Notes under the pieces: model-generated | The model's database searches: none | What the model was told of the DNA's origin: nothing | What the model saw: only the letters and a program-made list of their open reading frames with translations | Source: Sphaerisporangium sp040683095 | Lineage (GTDB): Bacteria > Actinomycetota > Actinomycetes > Streptosporangiales > Streptosporangiaceae | Reading direction: 5' to 3' | Assembly (NCBI RefSeq): GCF_040683095.1 | Contig: NZ_JBFBCI010000021.1 | Coordinates: 55,575 to 119,574, forward strand | DNA length: 64,000 bases | Shown: positions 41,872 through 51,588 of the stretch, one piece after another | Layout of the letters: each line of letters starts with the position of its first letter | Numbering within the stretch: position 1 is the first letter of the stretch | Made by a program: the position numbers and the translations under genes

Positions 41872-42122
41872 GCGTGTCTCCGCCGGTGTGTCCAAGATCC
41901 CGAAAACCGTGCGGCGACCCGGTTCGGCCTGTAATGATCAAAGCCGACCACATTCGGGTACCGGCTGATCTGTGCGCATCAGCGGACGGTCCAAGCGAAT
42001 GTGCTCGCACCCTGCGGGTGGCGGGCTCGGGTACCGATTTTGTCGGTGGCGAGGTTCAGACTCATCGTGTGGCCATCTCGGTCTCGAGGTGCCGTGGGTC
42101 TCAGGGTCTCAGGGAGGTTCCG

Positions 42123-42773
42123 ATGGCGCGACGGTGGACGGCCCGGCTCGTGGGGTGGCGCTCCGGCGACGGCGTCATGTGGGCGTTGGTGGGCCTGGTG
42201 GTCGCGGTCCCGCTGATGAACGCGATGGTGGGGTTCGTGCGCGCGTCGTCGGGGTGGCTGCTGATGGCCACCCTCCTCGCGGCGGCGGCGGCCATCGGGG
42301 TCGCGCTGCCGCTCATCCGCCGGGCGCGCCGGCAGCGTGACGCGTTCCTTCGGGCCAACGCCCGCCTGGAGACGATCGACCAGATGAACGGCGAGCAGTT
42401 CGAGCATCTGGTGGCCGCGCTGCTCCGGCGGGACGGGTTCCGCAAGGTCCGCGTGGCGGGCCGCGTGGGGGACGGCGGGGTCGACGTGGTGGGCGTCGCT
42501 CCGGACGGGCGGGTGTTCGCCGTGCAGTGCAGACGCTGGTCGTCGAACGTCGGTTCGCCTCATGTGCGCAACCTGCTCGGCGCCCTGGCGCATGCCTATT
42601 CGGGGCACACCGGCCTGCTCGTCACCTCCAGCGGCTACACCTCGGCCGCGTTACGCGAGGCCCAGGGCGCGGGGCTCGCCATGCTCGACCGCCGCGACCT
42701 CGCCGAGTGGGCGCTGGGCATCCCGCTGCCCGACCTTCTGTCCCCGCCGGCCTCGGAGCGCCTGAGCGCGTAG
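42123..42773 (+). CDS. Membrane-anchored Mrr-like restriction endonuclease, copy 2
   Basis: This 216-residue paralogue of the protein at 39527 has the same order. Two TM helices come first (VMWALVGLVVAVPLMNAMVGF and WLLMATLLAAAAAIGVALPLI), then a basic linker, then NGEQFEHLVAALLRRDGFRK, DGGVDVVGVAPDGRVFAVQC and LLVTSSGYTSAALREAQ. The catalytic Asp of GGVDVV is kept, while the QxK is QCRR (Lys to Arg), so activity may be altered. ATG 42123 follows AGGGAGG. It points away from copy 1, with two small unrelated genes between. Confidence 0.83.
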   Translation: MARRWTARLVGWRSGDGVMWALVGLVVAVPLMNAMVGFVRASSGWLLMATLLAAAAAIGVALPLIRRARRQRDAFLRANARLETIDQMNGEQFEHLVAALLRRDGFRKVRVAGRVGDGGVDVVGVAPDGRVFAVQCRRWSSNVGSPHVRNLLGALAHAYSGHTGLLVTSSGYTSAALREAQGAGLAMLDRRDLAEWALGIPLPDLLSPPASERLSA

Positions 42774-42886
42774 ACGTCGCGGCACGAGCGTACGCGTGTA
42801 CCGCAGTCAGGATATATAGGCATTTGCATGAGAACTCCCATCACCCTAGTTCGCAGGACGCCTCCTCGCATTTCATGGCAATCAAG
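42774..42886. other. Short lower-GC intergenic stretch at the edge of the defence-like patch
   Basis: GC falls sharply after the nuclease stop (TATATAGGCATTTGCATGAG and similar), and the drop continues to about 43900. This marks the left edge of DNA with a different composition. No gene was identified. Confidence 0.5.
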
Positions 42887-43177
42887 TCAGATTCGGCGCG
42901 GTGCATCCAGGCTGAGTGGTCTCCAACTCTTCGTCCCACCGAGCGAATAGGGCCGACTACCTGGACACAAGCGGCGAAACGTTCTCCTACAATACTCTGT
43001 GCTAGACTTGACGCTCCTGAGTGCTGGAAACTTTAGTCGTAACCTGTCCTCCACTCTACGCGAGCCTTGCCAGGCAATTTCATGCGCATATCCTGCGTCA
43101 ATCACAAATCGCTTTGCCCGCAGGTAGAGGCACATCAACCTTTCGATTGAAATCAATATCGGTGGCGGGTCGTTCAT
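42887..43177 (-). pseudogene. Third gene of the SLATT operon, truncated after about 37 residues
   Basis: ATG 43177 overlaps the SLATT stop (ATGA). The first residues, NDPPPILISIERLMCLYLRA and KRFVIDAGYAHEIAWQ, are well formed and look like the start of a real partner protein. After residue 37 the frame becomes basic and low in conserved character and stops at 42887. No other frame continues the protein. I interpret it as a 5' stub of a defence-operon gene. The family is not identified. Confidence 0.5.
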
Positions 43178-43773
43178 TTCGCTGTGGTGTTGTTGGTCCA
43201 CCGCTTCCGCAGCTCCCTTCGCGCTTGCCTGACAGTTATACCCGGTCGATCGCTGAGGATGCGGCTCAGCTCCACCTTTCTGAGGTGGCGTGCCTTGAGC
43301 TGCGTGAACTTCTTCTCTGGTATCGCGGACAGGGCGTCCATGACCGCCTGATAGCGCTGCGAGAGTCGATCACGTTCTTGGATCTCGACCCCCTCCGCGG
43401 GAGGCGTGCGATATTCCGCCTTCAGGGCAGCAAGTTGCCGGGCGGCGTCTTCGTGGCTGCGAGCGGTTCCTCGCCAATCAAGCACCAGGTCGACAAGCGT
43501 CAGCGAGAAGGTGAGTACTGCAAACCAGCCAAGCAGGATTGACCGATCAGCTGTGATCAGGATTATTGTCACTTTCGCGTCGCCAGATGCAAAAGCGAAG
43601 GCTGTTGCGACAACAGATGCTATTAATAGCACGCAGGTCGATGCGGTGGCCCTTCTGCGGTATTGGTCTCTCAACAACGAATGCGCGGTTGCCATTTGAT
43701 CAACAAGGCGTCGTTGCCGCTTGATCTCGTCGAGTGCGTGCTCCTCTGGAGTGTTCGACTGAGATGCCGTCAC
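43174..43773 (-). CDS. SLATT-domain two-transmembrane protein (SMODS/SLOG-associated effector)
   Basis: The 199-residue product has an N-terminal helix (EEHALDEIKRQRRLVDQMAT), TM1 at residues about 43-64 (ASTCVLLIASVVATAFAFA) and TM2 at about 78-98 (LLGWFAVLTFSLTLVDLVLD). A long amphipathic helix follows (RGTARSHEDAARQLAALKAE) with a charged C-terminus. This is the SLATT architecture, known as a pore-forming effector partner of CD-NTases (SMODS) or SLOG sensors. GC is about 55%, well below the genome. The upstream neighbour ends nine bases before the start and the downstream one overlaps, so it is the middle of a three-gene operon. Confidence 0.78.
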   Translation of the reverse strand: MTASQSNTPEEHALDEIKRQRRLVDQMATAHSLLRDQYRRRATASTCVLLIASVVATAFAFASGDAKVTIILITADRSILLGWFAVLTFSLTLVDLVLDWRGTARSHEDAARQLAALKAEYRTPPAEGVEIQERDRLSQRYQAVMDALSAIPEKKFTQLKARHLRKVELSRILSDRPGITVRQARRELRKRWTNNTTAK

Positions 43774-43782
43774 GGATCTTTC

Positions 43783-43965
43783 TCATTCTCCAAATAGTTC
43801 TCGGTATGACTCGACACTAGTTGTTTTCTTCAGCTTCTGACCGATTCGCTCAATAGATGCGCTGATCGCTTTTCGAATTTCTGAATTAGAAGGTCCGAGA
43901 TGAGAGTCGATGTGGACCGATTGGCCGGTGATATCACCCGTTGGGGACAGGATGCTACGAGAGGC
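43783..43965 (-). pseudogene. C-terminal fragment of the SLATT partner, probably a CD-NTase (SMODS)
   Basis: A minus-strand frame reads LSPTGDITGQSVHIDSHLGP, then SNSEIRKAISASIERIGQKL, KKTTSVESYRELFGE and a stop. It ends nine bases before the SLATT start, so it was the first gene of the operon. Small helical tails ending in a YRxLFG-type motif are typical of SMODS nucleotidyltransferases; this is recognition by pattern, not a search. At about 43965 it runs into tnpA DNA, so more than 80% of the gene, including the catalytic core, is lost. Confidence 0.5.
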
Positions 43966-44310
43966 ATGCTGCACCGAGTGCTGGGCGGCCGGATCGAGGC
44001 TCGGCTGAAAGAGCTGATCCGCGAGGTGATCGAGGAGAAGGGGGCGTGGCTGGTGGAAGTGGGGGTCGTGCCCGGCCACGTTCACCTGCTGGTCGAGGTG
44101 GACCCGCAGTTCGGCATCCACAGGCTCGTCAAGGCGATCAAGGGCCGTTCTTCTCGCGTTCTGCGCCTGGAGTTCCCGAGGTTGACGTCGAAACTGCCGA
44201 CCCTGCCGATCCTGCCGGCCCTGTGGGCCAGCTCCTGCTTCGTCGCCGCCGTGGGCGGGGCACTCCTGGGGGTCGTCAAGCGGTACGCCGAGAACCGGAA
44301 GAATCGGTGA
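43966..44310 (+). pseudogene. tnpA: IS200/IS605 Y1 transposase TnpA, 5'-truncated
   Basis: The recognisable part starts at VLGGRIEARLKELIREV. It has the HUH motif in PGHVHLLVEV, KAIKGRSSRVLRLEFPRL, WASSCFVAAVGG and the catalytic-helix Tyr in VVKRYAENR. The normal first 25-30 residues (the strand with the YRR motif) are replaced by unrelated codons. The usual Gln four residues after Tyr is Arg, and a short LP-repeat insertion (LPTLPILPALW) interrupts the region before the WAS motif. These defects make single-strand transposition unlikely. An upstream ATG at 43900 gives a longer frame, but it translates CD-NTase antisense DNA. Confidence 0.8.
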
Positions 44311-44316
44311 GGTGTC

Positions 44317-45606
44317 GTGCTGACCGGGCGTAGGTACCGTCTTGACCTCACCGAGGAGCAGGCCGGGTTCGCCGAGCGGATCGGCGGGGCCTGTCGCAGT
44401 GTGTGGAACACCGCCCTGGAACAGCGTCGTATATACCGCCGTCGCGGCGGGTGGATCGGTTACCACGAGCAGGCCCGGCAGCTGGTGGAGGCCAAGGCCG
44501 AGTTCGGCTGGCTGGCGGAGGTGCCCGGCCACTGTCTTCAGCAGACGCTCATCGACTTGGACCAGGCATGTGCTGAACATGGGACGTGGAAGGTCTGTTG
44601 GAAGTCGCGGGTGAGGAACGCGCCGAGCTTCCGGTTTCCCGAGGGCGGGAAGATCACGGTCGAGCGGCTCAACCGGCGCTGGGCGCGGGCGAGACTCCCC
44701 AAGCTCGGCTGGGTCCGCTTCCGCATCACTCGCCCGCTGGGTGGGAAGGTCAAGAACGCCACGGTCTGCCGGGACGGCGGGCACTGGTACGTCAGCTTCC
44801 TCGTCGAGGACGGAGTCACGCCTGCTGAGCGGCACGCGAACCCTGGTAGTGGGGTGGGGATCGATCGGGGTGTGGTCAAGGTCGTGACCCGCTCGGACGG
44901 CGTCTTCCACCACAAGGTGTTCGCCCGCGACCGGGAGGTCGAGCATGCCGGCAAGCTCCAGCGTGACCTCGCCCGCACCGGCAAAGGCAGCCGGCGGCGT
45001 GAGCGGGCCGCCGCACGGGTCGCCGGCTTGGCACGGAAGGTCCGCAGACGCCGGGAGGACTTCGCCGCCAAGACCGCCCGCACCTTGGCCGCGGGCTTCG
45101 AGCTGGTGGTTTTCGAGGCGCTGGCGATCAAGAACATGACCGCCGGGGTCGAGCCCAGACCAGACCCCGGGCGGCCGGGTGTGTTCCTGCCCAGCGGAGC
45201 CGCGAGTAAGTCTGGCTTGAACCGGTCCATCCTGGACAAGGGCTGGCACCGCATCGAACTGGCCACCCGCAGTAGGGCCCGGTATACGGGCAGCCATGTG
45301 ATCAGTGTCAATCCGGCGTACACGAGCCAGAGGTGCAATGTGTGCACGGTGGTGGATCGGAGGTCCCGCGAGAGCCAAGCGGTCTTCCGGTGTACCTCGT
45401 GCGACCACACTGAGCATGCTGATGTGAACGCCGCCAAGAACATCCTCACCGCCGGGAGGGCGGAGCACGCACAGCCCAGGCCGGGTGTGCGGGTTGGGGC
45501 GCGCAAACCACGCAACCGTGTGGGCCGGAAGGCGAACCGCCAAGCAACAGCGTCTGGAGCAACCGCGAAGACGGCGCCCCGGACGGCTGGAATCCCCCGA
45601 CTTTAG
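44317..45606 (+). CDS. tnpB: TnpB RNA-guided nuclease of an IS200/IS605 element
   Basis: This 429-residue TnpB is apparently intact. The RuvC-like triad is Asp183 in GIDRGVV, Glu267 in VVFEALAIKNM and Asp369 in HADVNAAKNIL. The zinc ribbon has Cys340/Cys343 and Cys359/Cys362. The N-terminal domain contains CRSVWNTALEQRR and DLDQACAEHGTWKVCWKSR, also typical. GTG 44317 starts seven bases after the tnpA stop. TnpB uses an omega-RNA derived from the element's right end to cut DNA next to its transposon-adjacent motif, promoting element retention. Here it outlives its transposase. Confidence 0.9.
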   Translation: MLTGRRYRLDLTEEQAGFAERIGGACRSVWNTALEQRRIYRRRGGWIGYHEQARQLVEAKAEFGWLAEVPGHCLQQTLIDLDQACAEHGTWKVCWKSRVRNAPSFRFPEGGKITVERLNRRWARARLPKLGWVRFRITRPLGGKVKNATVCRDGGHWYVSFLVEDGVTPAERHANPGSGVGIDRGVVKVVTRSDGVFHHKVFARDREVEHAGKLQRDLARTGKGSRRRERAAARVAGLARKVRRRREDFAAKTARTLAAGFELVVFEALAIKNMTAGVEPRPDPGRPGVFLPSGAASKSGLNRSILDKGWHRIELATRSRARYTGSHVISVNPAYTSQRCNVCTVVDRRSRESQAVFRCTSCDHTEHADVNAAKNILTAGRAEHAQPRPGVRVGARKPRNRVGRKANRQATASGATAKTAPRTAGIPRL

Positions 45607-45625
45607 CTTTAGTCGTGGGGAGCAC
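45470..45625 (+). ncRNA. Candidate omega-RNA (reRNA) region of TnpB
   Basis: In IS200/IS605 elements the guide RNA overlaps the tnpB 3' end and ends at the right element boundary. Here the tnpB tail (Arg/Ala/Gly-rich, poorly conserved as protein) leads into the right-end hairpin CCCCCGACT...AGTCGTGGGG (45594-45620), which covers the tnpB stop codon. The guide would be the bases directly after about 45625. Limits are estimated from the family architecture. Confidence 0.45.
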
Positions 45626-45741
45626 TTCAACTCCTCGACCATCTCGCTGGGCAGGACACGCTCCGGGAGGAGACCGACCGGCCGAACGAGATCCCGCCGC
45701 TGCCGCTCGACATCCGCCCGTGGTCCGCCCAGCGCATCTAG
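45625..45741 (+). pseudogene. 3' fragment of an unidentified gene next to the IS right end
   Basis: The frame has no start and reads LLDHLAGQDTLREETDRPNE, then IPPLPLDIRPWSAQRI and stops at 45741. Composition and codon use are those of a normal host gene. It begins where the IS element ends, so the element or an associated deletion removed the 5' part. Family not recognised. Confidence 0.5.
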
Positions 45742-45787
45742 GCGTCCACCCATAAGGGGCGCCATCCCGCGGAGGACGGGGCACGCG

Positions 45788-46567
45788 CTAGATCGGGGTC
45801 GCCTCCAGCCAGCGGGTCAGCAGGTCGCGGTCGCCGAAGATCTCGAAGCGACCGCCGGCGGGCGCGAGACGGCCGTAGACGAGCAGCAGCAGGTCGCCTG
45901 CGGCGCCGCGTACGGCGACGTCGCCCTTGCCGTGCCCGTGCGTCCAGGTGAACCCCTCCGAGCTCAGGGTGATCATCCACTCGCCGCCCTCGGCGTCGGT
46001 GGCGTGGAGGTGCAGGGTGCGCCCGGCGTCGTCCAGGGCGGCCAGCCGTTCGAGCACGCCCGGGGCCCCGGCCAGGTTGGCGAGCAACTCGTCCACCCCG
46101 TCCGTGGCGACGTCCGCGTCGAAGCGCGGCTCGCCGCCGTGGGCGATCTCGGCGTCGGCCCGGTGGACGGCGGCCTCGTGCAGCATGCGCCGTGCCCAGA
46201 ACCGGGCGTTCCCGCCGGGTGCCCAGGTCCACACCGCGTCGCCGGGTTCGGCCGCGCGCAGGGTGGCGGCGAGGGTCCGGGCGCCGGCGGCCAGCCAGTC
46301 CGGGTACCCGTCCGCGTCGCCGGGGAGCGTGACGGGCACTTCGCGGGGGCTGATCCTCCGCTGGACGCGCTCGCGCACGATGTGCTCGGCCCACCGCTGG
46401 ATGATCCCGACGTGTTTGACCAGCTTGGTCATGGTCCAGCCCGGGCAGGTGGGCACCGGCGCGTCCGGCCCGGCATTCCGCGCGGCCTCGGCGAGCCGGT
46501 CGGTCTCCGCCTCGATGGCCGCCGCGTGCCGCTCGTATGGCCCGCGCCCTCCGCTGTCTGCGCTCAT
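45788..46567 (-). CDS. Maleylpyruvate isomerase/DinB-like family protein (TIGR03083), second copy
   Basis: This 260-residue protein starts at ATG 46567. VPTCPGWTMTKLVKHVGIIQ carries the first metal ligand, and ARRMLHEAAVHRADAEIAHG gives the second. A C-terminal SCP2-like domain follows (HATDAEGGEWMITLSSEGFT and FGDRDLLTRWL). It is more typical of the family than the copy at 41053, to which it is a distant paralogue. Putative mycothiol-dependent enzyme; substrate unknown. Confidence 0.88.
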   Translation of the reverse strand: MSADSGGRGPYERHAAAIEAETDRLAEAARNAGPDAPVPTCPGWTMTKLVKHVGIIQRWAEHIVRERVQRRISPREVPVTLPGDADGYPDWLAAGARTLAATLRAAEPGDAVWTWAPGGNARFWARRMLHEAAVHRADAEIAHGGEPRFDADVATDGVDELLANLAGAPGVLERLAALDDAGRTLHLHATDAEGGEWMITLSSEGFTWTHGHGKGDVAVRGAAGDLLLLVYGRLAPAGGRFEIFGDRDLLTRWLEATPI

Positions 46568-46700
46568 GGCTCCCGAGCGTAGCCCCGGCCGCCGACCGCG
46601 AGCCGGCGGGACGCCCCACGCCACGGCCTCGAGTGAGTCCGAGATGTCAGGAAAACATTGACGGCGCAAGCGCCTCCAGGTAGGTTTCCAGCTAATTAAA

Positions 46701-46713
46701 AGGAAAGCTTCCT
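46701..46713. promoter_or_regulatory. Imperfect palindrome AGGAAAGCTTCCT upstream of the chitinase
   Basis: AGGAA and TTCCT arms flank AGC within an unusually AT-rich 30-base stretch, 200 bases before the chitinase ATG. It resembles the AGGAAAcTTTCCT palindrome at 8811-8827, suggesting that one regulator could act on both the chitinase and the small secreted proteins (inference). Confidence 0.5.
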
Positions 46714-46912
46714 AAAAATAAGGACTACAACACGAGGTAGGAAGGTCGCACCATGCCGCGATCCCCACCGACCACCCCTCCAGCTCCCCCAGTCGCCACG
46801 GCAACACCGGCGACAGGCCGGCGCCGCGCCCCGGCATCGGTGGCGGCCCCGGCTCCGCATTTGCGTCCAGATCGACCCCCCTTTCACTCCGCCTGATGGA
46901 CGTGGAGCACGT

Positions 46913-48883
<1,971 letters not shown>

Positions 48884-48896
48884 GCCCCAGGCACCG

Positions 48897-48927
48897 AGGG
48901 GAGCCGCGCGCGGGGCGCGGCTCCCCT
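48897..48927 (+). terminator. Rho-independent-like terminator of the chitinase gene
   Basis: AGGGGAGCCGCGC and GCGCGGCTCCCCT form a perfect 13-base stem with a 5-base loop, followed by TTTC, 13 bases after the stop codon. Confidence 0.85.
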
Positions 48928-49040
48928 TTCGCGTTCCCGGGGAGCGAACCGCGCCCGCCCCGGTCCGGCGGCGCGCGACAATCGGGGGACGGGGCGTGCA
49001 CAATCTTCCCCGGACCTCGAACCGAAGGCGGACCAAGACC

Positions 49041-51401
49041 GTGACGATCTCCATTCATCAGCGGATCGCCGACGAACTCGGCGTGCGCGAGCGGCAGGTG
49101 CGGGCGGCCGTCGAGCTGCTCGACGGCGGCGCCACCGTGCCGTTCATCGCCCGCTATCGCAAGGAAGCGACCGAGATGCTCGACGACGCGCAGTTGCGCA
49201 CGCTCGAAGAGCGGTTGCGCTACCTACGCGAGCTGGAGGAGCGGCGCGCGGCGATCCTGGAGTCGATCCGTTCCCAGGGCAAGCTGGACGACGCGCTCGA
49301 AGCGCAGATCATGGCGGCCGACTCCAAGGCCCGGCTGGAGGACATCTACCTGCCCTTCAAGCCCAAGCGCCGCACCAAGGCGCAGATCGCCCGCGAGGCC
49401 GGGCTGGAGCCGCTGGCCGACCTGCTCCTGTCCGACCCCTCGCACGACCCGCAGCAGGCCGCCGCGGGGTACGTCGACGCGGACAAGGGCGTCGCGGACG
49501 CCGCCGCCGCGCTGGAGGGCGCGCGGGCCATCCTCATCGAGCGCTTCGCCGAGGACGCCGACCTGATCGGCCCGCTGCGCGAGCAGATGTGGTCGCGCGG
49601 CCGTCTCGTGGCGAAGGTCAGGGAGGACAAGCAGGAGGCCGGGGCCAAGTTCTCCGACTACTTCGACTTCGCCGAGCCCTTCACCAAGCTGCCCTCGCAC
49701 CGCGTCCTCGCGATGTTCCGCGGTGAGAAGGAAGAGGTGCTCGCCCTCACCCTGGAGCCCGAGGAGGCTCCCGCCGAGGACGGCCCGAACTCCTACGAGG
49801 CGCGCATCGCCCGCCACTTCGACGTCGCCGACCGCGGCAGGCCGGCCGACCGCTGGCTGCTGGACACCGTGCGCTGGGCTTGGCGCACACGGGTGCTCGT
49901 CCACCTGGGCATCGACCTGCGCATGCGCCTGTGGCAGGCGGCCGAGGACGAGGCCGTGCGCGTGTTCGCCGCCAACCTGCGCGACCTGCTGCTGGCCGCG
50001 CCCGCGGGCACCCGTCCGACCATGGGCCTGGACCCGGGCCTGCGCACGGGCGTGAAGGTCGCCGTCGTGGACGCCACGGGCAAGGTGGTGGCGACCGAGA
50101 CGATCTACCCGCACGAGCCGAGGCGGCGCTGGGACGAGTCGATCGCGACGCTCGCCCGGCTCGCCGCGCAGCACGGCGTCGAGCTGATCGCCATCGGCAA
50201 CGGCACCGCGTCCCGCGAGACCGACAAGCTCGCGGGCGACCTCATCAAGCGCCACCCCGACCTCAAGCTCACCAAGATCGTGGTGTCGGAGGCCGGGGCC
50301 TCTGTCTACTCCGCCTCGCCGTACGCCTCGCAGGAGCTGCCCGGCCTGGACGTGTCGCTGCGCGGCGCGGTGTCGATCGCCCGCCGCCTGCAGGACCCGC
50401 TGGCCGAGCTCGTCAAGATCGACCCCAAGTCGATCGGCGTCGGCCAGTACCAGCACGACCTCGCCGAGACGAAGCTGTCCCGCTCGCTGGACGCGGTGGT
50501 CGAGGACTGCGTGAACGCGGTCGGCGTGGACGTCAACACGGCGTCGGCGCCGCTGCTGACCCGCGTGTCGGGCATCGGCTCGGGCCTGGCCGAGAACATC
50601 GTGCTGCACCGCGACACCCACGGCCCTTTCCGGTCGCGGCGCGCGCTGAAGGACGTCGCGCGGCTCGGCCCGAAGGCGTTCGAGCAGTGCGCGGGCTTCC
50701 TGCGCATTCCGGGCGGCGACGACCCGCTGGACGCCTCCAGTGTGCACCCGGAGGCGTATCCAGTGGTGCGGCGCATCCTCGACGTCGCCGGCGGGGACAT
50801 CAAGACGCTGATCGGCAACACCGCGGCGCTGCGCACGCTGGAGCCCGCCCGGTTCGCCGACGACACGTTCGGCCTGCCGACGGTCACCGACATCCTCAAG
50901 GAGCTGGAGAAGCCGGGACGCGACCCGCGACCGGCCTTCCGCGCGGCGACGTTCAAGGAGGGCGTGGAGACGCTCGCGGACCTCGCGCCGGGCATGCTGC
51001 TGGAGGGCGTGGTGACCAACGTGGCCGCGTTCGGGGCTTTCGTGGACATCGGCGTGCACCAGGACGGCCTCGTGCACGTGTCCGCCATGTCCAGGAATTT
51101 CGTGAAAGATCCCCGCGAGGTGGTCAAGCCCGGCGACATCGTCCGCGTGAAGGTGCTCGACGTCGACATCCCGCGCAAGCGCATCTCCCTCACGCTGCGC
51201 CTCGACGACGAGACACCGGCCCGATCGGGCGGCGGCCAGGGCGCACAGGACGGCTCCGGCGGGCGTGACCGCAACCGGGGCGGCGGCGGCAAGCGGCCCG
51301 ACCGGCGCGGCGGCGGCCAGCCGAAGCAGGATCGCGCCCCCGTCGGCGGCGCCCTCGCCGAAGCCCTCCGCAAGGCCGGCCTCGACAAGGGCCTCAAGTA
51401 G
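49041..51401 (+). CDS. tex: Tex family RNA-binding transcription accessory protein
   Basis: The 786-residue product begins at GTG 49041 with TISIHQRIADELGVRERQVR. It contains the Tex N-terminal helical region (ARYRKEATEMLDDAQLRTLE), a YqgF-like domain (TMGLDPGLRTGVKVAVVDAT and AIGNGTASRETDKL), helix-hairpin-helix motifs (LLTRVSGIGSGLAENIVLHR) and an S1 domain (LEGVVTNVAAFGAFVDIGVH). A Gly/Arg-rich tail of about 60 residues ends it. Tex binds nucleic acid and influences transcription and toxin expression in other bacteria. Single gene with its own terminator. Confidence 0.93.
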   Translation: MTISIHQRIADELGVRERQVRAAVELLDGGATVPFIARYRKEATEMLDDAQLRTLEERLRYLRELEERRAAILESIRSQGKLDDALEAQIMAADSKARLEDIYLPFKPKRRTKAQIAREAGLEPLADLLLSDPSHDPQQAAAGYVDADKGVADAAAALEGARAILIERFAEDADLIGPLREQMWSRGRLVAKVREDKQEAGAKFSDYFDFAEPFTKLPSHRVLAMFRGEKEEVLALTLEPEEAPAEDGPNSYEARIARHFDVADRGRPADRWLLDTVRWAWRTRVLVHLGIDLRMRLWQAAEDEAVRVFAANLRDLLLAAPAGTRPTMGLDPGLRTGVKVAVVDATGKVVATETIYPHEPRRRWDESIATLARLAAQHGVELIAIGNGTASRETDKLAGDLIKRHPDLKLTKIVVSEAGASVYSASPYASQELPGLDVSLRGAVSIARRLQDPLAELVKIDPKSIGVGQYQHDLAETKLSRSLDAVVEDCVNAVGVDVNTASAPLLTRVSGIGSGLAENIVLHRDTHGPFRSRRALKDVARLGPKAFEQCAGFLRIPGGDDPLDASSVHPEAYPVVRRILDVAGGDIKTLIGNTAALRTLEPARFADDTFGLPTVTDILKELEKPGRDPRPAFRAATFKEGVETLADLAPGMLLEGVVTNVAAFGAFVDIGVHQDGLVHVSAMSRNFVKDPREVVKPGDIVRVKVLDVDIPRKRISLTLRLDDETPARSGGGQGAQDGSGGRDRNRGGGGKRPDRRGGGQPKQDRAPVGGALAEALRKAGLDKGLK

Positions 51402-51439
51402 GCACGTCCCACGGATCGCGGGCACGCCGAACACCTGTT

Positions 51440-51503
51440 CCGGCCGGCGCCCTCCCGTGCTCACCCGAAGGGTGACGCACCAAGGGCGCCGGCCGGGCGT
51501 TTT
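51440..51503 (+). terminator. Branched terminator of tex
   Basis: CCGGCCGGCGCCCT (51440-51453) and AGGGCGCCGGCCGG (51483-51496) form a perfect 14-base outer stem. The loop itself folds by CTCACCC/GGGTGA, and a GCGTTTTCC tract follows. This is a strong terminator for tex and could also serve the opposite strand. Confidence 0.85.
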
Positions 51504-51588
51504 CCGGGCGAAGACGACCGTCCTCGCCCGGCCATGCGCTGATCCACCATTCGAATACCTTGGGGTCACCGCCGCTGTCCCGGACCGT

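Larger units (their letters stand above)
43966..45625 (+). mobile_element. IS200/IS605-family element, left end and tnpA 5' part missing
   Basis: The element consists of a tnpA lacking its first strands, a complete tnpB and a right-end hairpin at 45594-45620. No left-end hairpin is visible before tnpA. Instead, chromosomal CD-NTase-like DNA joins tnpA directly at about 43965. On the right, a gene 3' fragment follows at 45625. The left end was therefore deleted together with flanking DNA, and the element cannot transpose on its own. Confidence 0.75.

Noticed and set aside
43030..43042. CTTTAGTCGT match to the IS right-end hairpin, suggesting a second IS end
   Set aside because: Only ten bases match, the hairpin partner arm is missing and it lies inside the truncated third gene; probably chance.
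43783..45765. 660-codon minus-strand frame antisense to tnpB
   Set aside because: Almost all of it is the complement of tnpA/tnpB. Only its last 60 codons (43783-43965) look like real protein and are annotated separately.
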